DNA of 9,480 nt, taken from NCBI GenBank assembly GCA_902475825.1, contig CABSBA010000048.1, positions 1 through 9,480 of the forward strand. The letters are read 5' to 3'. The notes beneath the pieces are model-generated. The model was given only the letters and a program-made list of their open reading frames with translations. It was not told where the DNA came from and made no database searches. The translations under genes were made by a program, and so were the position numbers. Within the stretch, counting starts at the first letter, position 1. Each line of letters opens with the position of its first letter. The stretch is from an uncultured Collinsella sp. Lineage in GTDB: Bacteria > Actinomycetota > Coriobacteriia > Coriobacteriales > Coriobacteriaceae. This document shows, one piece after another, positions 4,966 to 9,480 of this stretch.

Positions 4966-6171
4966 ATGACCACCCCCGACGAAAAGACACTCGCCACGCT
5001 CACCAAGCTGTTTGAGGAGGAGTTTGGGCCCATCGGCGACCGCCAGGTGCTCTATGTGCACGCGCCCGGCCGCTCCGAGATCAGTGGCAACCACACCGAC
5101 CACGAGGGCGGCCACGTCATCGCCGGCTCGCTCGATGTCGCTGTCGACGGCATCGCCGTGGCAACCGACTCCAACAAGGTCCGCGTCGCCGACGAGGGCT
5201 ATCCCACGTTTGAGATCACGCTCGACACACTGGGTATTCAAGAGTCCGAGAAGGGCACGTCCGCGAGCCTCGTCCGCGGCATGGCCCATGAAATCGCTGC
5301 TCTGGGTGTTGAGCCCCAGGGCTTCGACTTTGCCTTCACCTGCTCCGTCCCCTCGGGCGGCGGCCTTTCCAGCTCCGCTGCTGTCGAGGCGGCATACGGT
5401 CGCGCCATGGAGACGCTCTGGGGCGCACCCGCCATCGAACCCGTCGCGCTCGCCCAGATGAGCCAGCGCACCGAGAACAACTATTACGGCAAGCCCTGCG
5501 GTCTGATGGACCAAGCCGCTGTGTGCCTGGGCGGCCTCGCCTACATGGACTTTGAGGACCAGGCTCAGCCTAAAACCCAGAAGCTCGAGCTCAACTTTGA
5601 GGATCACGGCTATGCGCTCGTGCTCGTTAAGGTCGGTGCCGACCACGTGGCCGCCACCGACGACTACGCCGCCGTTCCGCGCGAGATGCAGGACGTCGCT
5701 GCCGAGTTTGGCAAGGCACGCCTGTGCGAGGTAAACGTGGCGGACTTTGACGCCAAGCTCCCCGAGCTGCGCGCCAAGCTGGGCGACCGCGCCTGCCTGC
5801 GCGCCGTTCACTACTGGTACGAAAACGGCCTGGTCGACAAGCGCTGGGCGGCCCTGAACGCCGGCGACATCGATCAGTTCCTGGTCCTGACGCGCGAGTC
5901 CGGCGCCAGCTCTGCCATGTACCTGCAGAATGTCGTTGCCAAGCTGGGCTCCGAGCAGCCTTCGATGTATGCCCTGGCACTGGCCGAGCATGTGCTTGAC
6001 GGGCGCGGCGCCGTTCGTATCCACGGCGGCGGCTTTGGTGGCACCATCCAGGCCTTCGTGCCGCTCGACCTGGTCGACACCTTCATCACCAAGATGAACG
6101 GCTGGCTGGGCGAGGGCTCTGCCCGTCACTACGCAATTTCTGACAAGGGGGCTTACGCGGCATGGCTGTAA
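4966..6171 (+). CDS. galK: galactokinase (GHMP kinase family)
   Basis: This cytoplasmic enzyme phosphorylates alpha-D-galactose at C1 with ATP, the first committed Leloir step. The 401 residues are normal for GalK. The three GHMP/GalK motifs are present: the sugar motif HAPGRSEISGNHTDH (32-46), the ATP loop PSGGGLSSSAA (129-139) and C-terminal HGGGFGGT (353-360). Catalytic residues by family alignment are R36 and D182 (GLMDQAA, 179-185). The sugar motif reads GNHTDH where classical enzymes have GEHTDY, so N42 replaces the glutamate that contacts the sugar. The start ATG at 4966 follows AAGGAAAGGA; an in-frame ATG at 4879 lies upstream of operator 3. The stop overlaps the start of galT, indicating translational coupling. 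The divergent LacI-type protein probably controls it. Confidence 0.93.
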   Translation: MTTPDEKTLATLTKLFEEEFGPIGDRQVLYVHAPGRSEISGNHTDHEGGHVIAGSLDVAVDGIAVATDSNKVRVADEGYPTFEITLDTLGIQESEKGTSASLVRGMAHEIAALGVEPQGFDFAFTCSVPSGGGLSSSAAVEAAYGRAMETLWGAPAIEPVALAQMSQRTENNYYGKPCGLMDQAAVCLGGLAYMDFEDQAQPKTQKLELNFEDHGYALVLVKVGADHVAATDDYAAVPREMQDVAAEFGKARLCEVNVADFDAKLPELRAKLGDRACLRAVHYWYENGLVDKRWAALNAGDIDQFLVLTRESGASSAMYLQNVVAKLGSEQPSMYALALAEHVLDGRGAVRIHGGGFGGTIQAFVPLDLVDTFITKMNGWLGEGSARHYAISDKGAYAAWL

Positions 6172-7790
6172 TGACTGACGTACGCGAGGCTGCGCAGGGC
6201 CTCATCGAATATGCCATCCACCGATCGATGATCGGACAGGACGATCGCATCTGGGCCTACAACACCATTTTGGAGTGCATCGGTGCTACGGGCCCGGCGC
6301 TCGACATGGCCTGGGCGCTCCAGGTCGAGAAACTCTCGCTCTTGCACCCCGATACACTCCCCGACTTTGACCTGGAGGGCACGCTTGCCGCGCTTTCCGA
6401 GGCCGCCGTTGCCAACGGTGCTGCCGAGGACACGGCGTCGGGCCGCGACCGCATCGCCATGCGCATCATGGGCGCGCTCATGCCGAGGCCTTCGGTTGTA
6501 AACGAGGAGTTCAACGGACGTATAGGCGTCAACGAGCCCCGCGCCGCGACCGACTGGTTCTACGGCCTGTGCTGCGACGCCGGCTACGTGCGCCGTGCCG
6601 CCATCGCGCGCAATATCAAATGGAACACCCCCACCAACTGGGGTGACCTGGAGATCACTATCAACCTGTCAAAGCCCGAAAAGGACCCGCGCGATATCGC
6701 CGCGGCAGGTGCAGCCAAGAACACGGGCGAGAAGTATCCCGCCTGTCAACTGTGCATCGAAAACGAGGGGTATCCCGGACGCTCCGCCGCAGCCGACGGC
6801 GGCGCTCACCCCGCCCGCCAGAATCTGCGTGTTATCCCCATCCAGCTCGACGGCGAGCGCTGGGGTTTCCAGTACAGCCCGTACGCGTACTTTAACGAGC
6901 ACTGCATTGCCATGAGCTCCGAGCATCGCCCGATGCACGTCGACCGCAAGGGTCTGACCTGCCTGCTCGATTTTGTGGACCTGTTCCCGCACTACTTCAT
7001 CGGCTCCAACGCCGACCTGCCCATCGTGGGCGGCTCGATCTTGTCGCACGACCACTTCCAGGGCGGCGCGCACGAGTTCCCCATGATGCACGCCGCTGAG
7101 GTCTCGCAGTTTAGCGTGTCCGGCTTTGACCAGGTCAGCGGTACCGTGTTGCAGTGGCCGCTTTCGGTGCTGCGACTGCGCTCGCACGACCGCGCTCAGC
7201 TGCTCGACGCCGCCGAGAAGATTATCCTCGCCTGGCGCGAGTGGACCGATGAGTCGGTTGGCGTCATCGCGCACACAGCCGACGGCGTGGCGCACAACAC
7301 CGTGACGCCCGTCATCCGCCGCGTCGACTCCCGCGGCAACGCCGGCGGCGAAATCTACGAGGCCTACCTGGCGCTTCGCTGCAACATCACGACCGACGAG
7401 CATCCGCTGGGCGTGTTCCACCCGCATGCCGAGTATCACCACATTAAGAAGGAGAACATCGGCCTGATCGAGGTCATGGGCCTGGCCATTTTGCCGCCAC
7501 GCCTGGTTCCCGAGCTCGGCGCCGTCCGCGAGCACCTGCTGGCCGCCAAGGTCGACGCAAGCTACGACCTTGGCGCCGCACTCGAGGGCGACGACCTTTG
7601 CCGCAGCCACGCCGCATGGGCCGAGGATGTCTTTGCACGCCGCGCCGATGAACTTACGGCGGATAACGCCATCGACATCCTGCACGAGGAGGTCGGCGTG
7701 GTGTTTGGCCACGTGCTCGACAACGCCGGCGTCTTTAAATGGGACGAGGCAGGACGCGCCGCCCAGCAGCGCTTTATCGACTCGCTGTAG
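6162..7790 (+). CDS. galT: UTP/UDP-glucose-hexose-1-phosphate uridylyltransferase, class II GalT
   Basis: This enzyme exchanges galactose-1-phosphate with UDP-glucose to give UDP-galactose and glucose-1-phosphate, acting straight after GalK. It belongs to the second GalT class common in Gram-positive bacteria, not the E. coli type. It carries ATDWFYGLC (129-137), the KYPACQLCIENEGYPG segment with C195 and C198 (191-206), and the histidine active-site motif GGSILSHDHFQGG (290-302). At 542 residues it is somewhat longer than typical members (about 490-515). The start used (6162) overlaps galK by 10 bases and has AAGGGGG about 10 bases upstream. An in-frame ATG at 6171, in a TAATG overlap with the galK stop, is possible but 19 bases from that site. 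galE and galM are not adjacent. Confidence 0.93.
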   Translation: MAVMTDVREAAQGLIEYAIHRSMIGQDDRIWAYNTILECIGATGPALDMAWALQVEKLSLLHPDTLPDFDLEGTLAALSEAAVANGAAEDTASGRDRIAMRIMGALMPRPSVVNEEFNGRIGVNEPRAATDWFYGLCCDAGYVRRAAIARNIKWNTPTNWGDLEITINLSKPEKDPRDIAAAGAAKNTGEKYPACQLCIENEGYPGRSAAADGGAHPARQNLRVIPIQLDGERWGFQYSPYAYFNEHCIAMSSEHRPMHVDRKGLTCLLDFVDLFPHYFIGSNADLPIVGGSILSHDHFQGGAHEFPMMHAAEVSQFSVSGFDQVSGTVLQWPLSVLRLRSHDRAQLLDAAEKIILAWREWTDESVGVIAHTADGVAHNTVTPVIRRVDSRGNAGGEIYEAYLALRCNITTDEHPLGVFHPHAEYHHIKKENIGLIEVMGLAILPPRLVPELGAVREHLLAAKVDASYDLGAALEGDDLCRSHAAWAEDVFARRADELTADNAIDILHEEVGVVFGHVLDNAGVFKWDEAGRAAQQRFIDSL

Positions 7791-7844
7791 CACGCGAGCT
7801 CGAACGTTCAACAGCAGCCCGCACGACATAGCCACCTACACGAC

Positions 7845-7886
7845 AACGGCGCCCGCCGGCAACATCGCCGACGGGCGCCGTTTTCT
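7845..7886 (+). terminator. intrinsic terminator of galK-galT
   Basis: AACGGCGCCCG (7845-7855) pairs perfectly with 7872-7882. After one mismatch, CGGC (7857-7860) pairs with GCCG (7867-7870) around a 6-base loop. The stem runs into TTTTC. It lies about 55 bases after the galT stop and closes the operon. Confidence 0.88.
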
Positions 7887-7916
7887 GATGCAAGGGTAAC
7901 TAATTTGCACCAAAAC

Positions 7917-7963
7917 AAGGAGTGTCCCAAACTGCCGGCAGAAAAGGAACGTCCCTATCTGCC
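7917..7963 (+). repeat. 47-bp direct repeat, left copy
   Basis: It is identical over 47 bases to 9428-9474, so the pair brackets the ATPase gene and its control region. Each copy has three related arms: GTCCCAAACTGCC (7924-7936), an inverted arm GGCAGAAAAGGAAC (7937-7950) and GTCCCTATCTGCC (7951-7963). The middle arm can pair with either neighbour; CTGCCGGCAG at 7932-7941 is a perfect palindrome. This resembles a dispersed REP-like element, though its copy number elsewhere cannot be seen. Confidence 0.9.
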
Positions 7964-7975
7964 ATCAACGACCCT

Positions 7976-8065
7976 CACATTATTCGATGGAAAAACGTGA
8001 TTGCCTCCCACATTATTCGATGGAAAGACGTGGTTCATTCCCACATTTTTCAATGGAAAGACCAA
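7976..8065 (+). repeat. three tandem 33-bp units with imperfect palindromes
   Basis: Three 24-base cores start exactly 33 bases apart at 7976, 8009 and 8042. The first two begin with the same 18 bases (CACATTATTCGATGGAAA); the third starts CACATTTTTCAATGGAAA. Each core is an imperfect palindrome: copy 1 matches its reverse complement at 18 of 24 positions and copy 2 at 16 of 24, with CAC/GTG ends. The third copy is worn at its right end, where the ATPase promoter begins. The regular spacing of about three helical turns suggests an array of protein-binding sites. Confidence 0.85.
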
Positions 8066-8073
8066 AACAGTCT

Positions 8074-8079
8074 TATACT
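8074..8079 (+). promoter_or_regulatory. -10 box of the ATPase gene
   Basis: TATACT is a good -10 match about 24 bases before the start codon. No good -35 is present at the expected spacing; that position falls inside the third 33-bp unit, so whatever binds the array could block or recruit polymerase. The ribosome site AGGAGG (8093-8098) follows, 4 bases before the ATG. Confidence 0.5.
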
Positions 8080-8102
8080 AAACATGATCGTTAGGAGGCA
8101 GT

Positions 8103-9404
8103 ATGCAGCGACAGCTAATGGACGAACTCATCGCTTGGAAATCTAGGGCAAACCGCAAGCCCCTCCTGCTTAAGGGGGCCCGCCAGACGGGAAAAACCTG
8201 GCTTCTCAACGAATTCGCAGGCCAGCAGTATCAAAACGTCATCCGTTTTGACTTTATGCTCGAACCGGGCGTACGTTCGCTGTTCGACGGAAGCCTTGAC
8301 CCCAAACGCATCATCTCCCAGATAGAGCTCCTGCGCGGCCAGACCATAACGCCGACAGGCACACTCATCATCTTCGACGAAATCCAAGAGGCACCGCGTG
8401 GCATCACCTCGCTCAAATACTTCAACGAGCTGGCGCCGGAATACCATATCGTGGCAGCCGGCTCCTATATGGGGCTCGCGCTCCGACGCGAAAACGAGTC
8501 GTTCCCCGTCGGCAAGATTGACCAGCTTACCATGCGCCCCATGGGGTTTGTCGAGTTCGTTCGTGCCGTCGATGGCGATCCGCTCGCAGATGCCATCCTT
8601 GCCGCAGACATGGACCTGCTGGCAAACGTTTCCGAAAAGCTCGAGCGCCTGCTCAAGGAATACCTCGTTGTCGGTGGCATGCCAGAAGTTGTCTCCGCTT
8701 TCGCCGCCTCCCACGATTTCATCGAGGCCCGCAGGCTTCAGCAGCAAATCATCGAAGCTTACGAATCCGATTTTGGCAAGCATGCGCCAGCCCGCATCGT
8801 CGAGCGCATGAGGCTGGTTTGGAAATCCCTTCCCGGCCAGCTCGCAAAGGAAAACAAGAAGTTCGTCTACGGTGCGCTCCGTCCCGGGGCGCGCGCACGC
8901 GATTTTGAGGAAAGCCTCCAGTGGCTCATGGACTATGGAATCGTTCATAAGGTACCACGTGTTTCCGCCCTAAGAGCACCGCTCACAAGCTACGAGGATC
9001 TCTCGGGCTTCAAGCTGTTCTGCATCGACACCGGCATCCTCGGAGCACTCTCCGGCCTCTCGCCAGCCATTGTTCTGAACGGGCCCGCTGTTTTTACGGA
9101 GTTCAAAGGCTCGCTGACCGAGCAATACGTCGCACAGGAGCTTTTGCTCCAAGGCAAAACTCCCGCGTATTGGTCATCCTCCTCCGGCAATGCAGAGACT
9201 GACTTTGCCATCGACCATGCGGGGACCGTGCTTCCACTCGAGGTCAAGGCGGCAGAGAACCTCAAAGCAAAGAGCCTGAGGATTGCCTGCGAGAAGTTCA
9301 AGCTCGAGCGCTGCGTGAGAACATCGTTAGCGGCATATAGAGACGAGGGCACGCTCGTCAACATTCCGCTCTGGGAGATTGGGCAAATCGACAAGCTGGC
9401 ATAG
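8103..9404 (+). CDS. AAA_14/DUF4143 family ATP-binding protein with nuclease-like C-terminus
   Basis: This 433-residue protein has the architecture of the abundant but poorly understood AAA_14-DUF4143 ATPases. Walker A is GARQTGKT (25-32) and Walker B LIIFDEIQ (88-95). The family segments GSYMGLALRR (120-129) and FPVGKIDQLTMRPMGFVEF (134-152) follow. The DUF4143 part starts near GGMPEVV (191-197). The C-terminus has a PD-(D/E)XK-like pattern: E340 or E346, D367 in AETDF, and E380-x-K382 in LEVKAA. No signal peptide, membrane segment or helix-turn-helix is seen. AGGAGG 4 bases before the ATG fixes the start. It uses more AGA, AGG and ATA codons than galKT, hinting at a different origin. It stands alone, bracketed by 47-bp repeats. 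Proposed roles for such proteins range from mobile-element or defence functions to housekeeping; none can be assigned here. Confidence 0.88.
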   Translation: MQRQLMDELIAWKSRANRKPLLLKGARQTGKTWLLNEFAGQQYQNVIRFDFMLEPGVRSLFDGSLDPKRIISQIELLRGQTITPTGTLIIFDEIQEAPRGITSLKYFNELAPEYHIVAAGSYMGLALRRENESFPVGKIDQLTMRPMGFVEFVRAVDGDPLADAILAADMDLLANVSEKLERLLKEYLVVGGMPEVVSAFAASHDFIEARRLQQQIIEAYESDFGKHAPARIVERMRLVWKSLPGQLAKENKKFVYGALRPGARARDFEESLQWLMDYGIVHKVPRVSALRAPLTSYEDLSGFKLFCIDTGILGALSGLSPAIVLNGPAVFTEFKGSLTEQYVAQELLLQGKTPAYWSSSSGNAETDFAIDHAGTVLPLEVKAAENLKAKSLRIACEKFKLERCVRTSLAAYRDEGTLVNIPLWEIGQIDKLA

Positions 9405-9427
9405 GCGCTGTGGAGGGGGTGCCCCGT

Positions 9428-9474
9428 AAGGAGTGTCCCAAACTGCCGGCAGAAAAGGAACGTCCCTATCTGCC
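9428..9474 (+). repeat. 47-bp direct repeat, right copy
   Basis: It is identical to 7917-7963 and in the same orientation, starting 23 bases after the ATPase stop codon. The flanking bases differ on both sides, so the shared unit is exactly 47 bases. The window ends 6 bases later, so further copies or another cassette beyond it cannot be excluded. Confidence 0.9.
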
Positions 9475-9480
9475 GCATTC

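Larger units (their letters stand above)
7791..8102. other. gene-free spacer between galT and the ATPase gene
   Basis: These 312 bases contain the galT terminator (7845-7886), the first 47-bp repeat (7917-7963), the three 33-bp tandem units (7976-8065) and the ATPase promoter and ribosome site. A 74-codon open frame from 7922 crosses the repeats and runs into the ATPase gene; it is not accepted as a gene. Confidence 0.7.

Noticed and set aside
4936..6129. 397-codon leftward open frame across galK
   Set aside because: It is an antisense image with a repetitive Gly/Ala/Val/His composition, while galK carries all three kinase motifs.
6669..7835. 388-codon leftward open frame across galT
   Set aside because: It is antisense to a well-supported class II GalT and would have to read through the galT control and coding region with no promoter or ribosome site visible.
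7976..8065. Possible short CRISPR array
   Set aside because: Only three units, gaps of about 9 bases between cores instead of spacers of about 30, no cas genes, and the third unit merges into a promoter.
7922..8146. 74-codon frame that translates the 33-bp units as an 11-residue HIIRWK repeat
   Set aside because: A 33-base period always keeps frame, so the peptide repeat is a by-product. The frame begins in the 47-bp repeat, lacks a ribosome site and ends inside the ATPase gene.
7917..9474. Insertion sequence or composite transposon
   Set aside because: The bounding repeats are direct, not terminal inverted. No transposase is encoded between them, and no short target-site duplication is seen outside the 47-bp units.

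Overview
The window looks like chromosomal DNA from a high-GC, anaerobic, gut-type actinobacterium. The gene styles best match the Coriobacteriia, probably Collinsella or a close relative. That placement is inferred from codon use, a galactokinase of the GNHTDH type, a class II GalT, a flavodiiron protein with no rubredoxin tail, and short dispersed-looking repeats. No rRNA or marker gene is present to confirm it.

Layout. (1) 1-116: the apparent 3' tail of a rightward gene, cut by the window edge. (2) 117-390: a gene-free stretch holding one very strong hairpin. (3) 391-2231: a divergent pair, a class II ketose-bisphosphate aldolase of the GatY/KbaY type (leftward) and a DeoR/GlpR-family sugar-phosphate regulator (rightward). 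Their shared 179-bp spacer holds a direct repeat and a palindrome. (4) 2237-2273: a 14-bp terminator hairpin between converging genes. (5) 2306-3466: a leftward flavodiiron protein (FprA), which handles O2 or NO. Its promoter region carries two inverted repeats. (6) 3596-7790: a galactose unit. A LacI/GalR-type regulator (leftward) diverges from a galK-galT operon (rightward), and three copies of a 14-bp operator lie in the 338-bp spacer. The operon ends in a classical terminator at 7845-7886. (7) 7917-9474: an AAA_14/DUF4143 ATPase gene lying between two identical 47-bp direct repeats. Just upstream of the gene, three 33-bp tandem units, each carrying an imperfect palindrome, run into its promoter.

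How the genes fit together. GalK and GalT perform the first two Leloir steps (galactose to galactose-1-phosphate, then exchange with UDP-glucose). galE and galM are not here. The LacI-type protein is the obvious controller of galKT and of itself. The aldolase and DeoR pair could serve glycolysis or a tagatose-type route. Its nearness to galKT is suggestive but proves nothing.

The least ordinary part is the right end: a repeat-bounded, single-gene ATPase/nuclease-like cassette with its own iterated operator-like array and slightly different codon use. No CRISPR array, tRNA, rRNA or insertion sequence was seen.
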